Shown here one piece after another: positions 62,117 to 62,147 of a stretch of DNA of 62,147 nt (positions within the stretch are counted from its first letter, which is position 1; every line of letters begins with the position of its first letter). Made by a program: the position numbers and the translations under genes. Below the pieces are notes generated by a model that saw nothing but the letters and a program-made list of their open reading frames with translations, searched no databases and was not told the origin of the DNA. Source of the stretch: Prevotella sp. UBA6994 (GTDB taxonomy: Bacteria > Bacteroidota > Bacteroidia > Bacteroidales > Bacteroidaceae); NCBI GenBank assembly GCA_002449845.1, contig DJXW01000042.1, positions 30,130-92,276 on the forward strand, given 5' to 3'.

Positions 62117-62147
62117 CTTGTAGTCACCAATCAAGAAACCGATGGTC

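Overview
The window comes from a Bacteroidota chromosome, most likely Prevotella or a close relative. Housekeeping genes (pnp, rseP, dxr, rimM, murA, tsaB, gmk, nadD, metG, recG, ispD, nadK, adk, obgE) have Bacteroidota-type products. Many genes carry the Bacteroidota -7 element TAnnTTTG a short way before the start codon, and Shine-Dalgarno sites are scarce. Secreted glycosidases and C-terminal motifs of the form Y-x-L-x-G-Q...GKKIxIK fit Prevotellaceae. The ends are cut: pnp is missing its 5' part, and the last gene is complete.

Layout. 1-610: tail of pnp. 630-1160: terminator, promoter and a strongly hairpinned non-coding stretch. 1229-5941: an AT-rich, tightly packed operon (class I methyltransferase, compact UvrD-like helicase, unrecognised 508-residue protein, DUF1848 radical-SAM-like protein, tiny ORF) that looks acquired and may be a defence or stress cassette. 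6043-8205: GH92 mannosidase. 8742-14607 (minus): rseP, dxr, rimM, murA, DUF4290, tsaB. 14694-16899: yicC, gmk, nadD. 17038-17219: SRP RNA directly abutting tRNA-Thr(UGU).

17975-23603 is the most unusual block: a secreted lectin-like/serpin fusion, a secreted caspase-like (clan CD) peptidase with EF-hand-like loops, a secreted protein of unknown function, and then one polypeptide joining an ECF sigma factor, a transmembrane helix, a long linker and an outer-membrane beta-barrel. The three secreted proteins share a C-terminal motif, and the DNA upstream of each shares an ATGCAGT-centred leader motif. I infer a surface-sensing regulator with an exported protease/inhibitor set as its likely regulon; this is untested.

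23702-42826: nuclease/phosphatase-family protein, metG, M23/LysM peptidase, recG-ispD, DJ-1 protein, a beta-helix protein, nadK, an ABC exporter, a TlpA-TonB fusion, a MacB-like efflux operon and pyridoxal kinase. 43060-44671: small XRE regulator followed by about 1.3 kb of repeats and hairpins. 44678-50890: a complete four-gene Wadjet-like (JetABCD) anti-plasmid SMC system. 51032-62116: a secreted six-hairpin-type protein, an orphan FecE-like ATPase, an acyltransferase, an SF1B helicase, hpt, adk, obgE, pgeF-like and a tandem M23 protein.

Non-coding DNA is rich in short-word tandem and inverted repeats. One of these forms a 32-bp-arm hairpin at the start of gmk. Two related multi-hairpin elements lie 26 kb apart.
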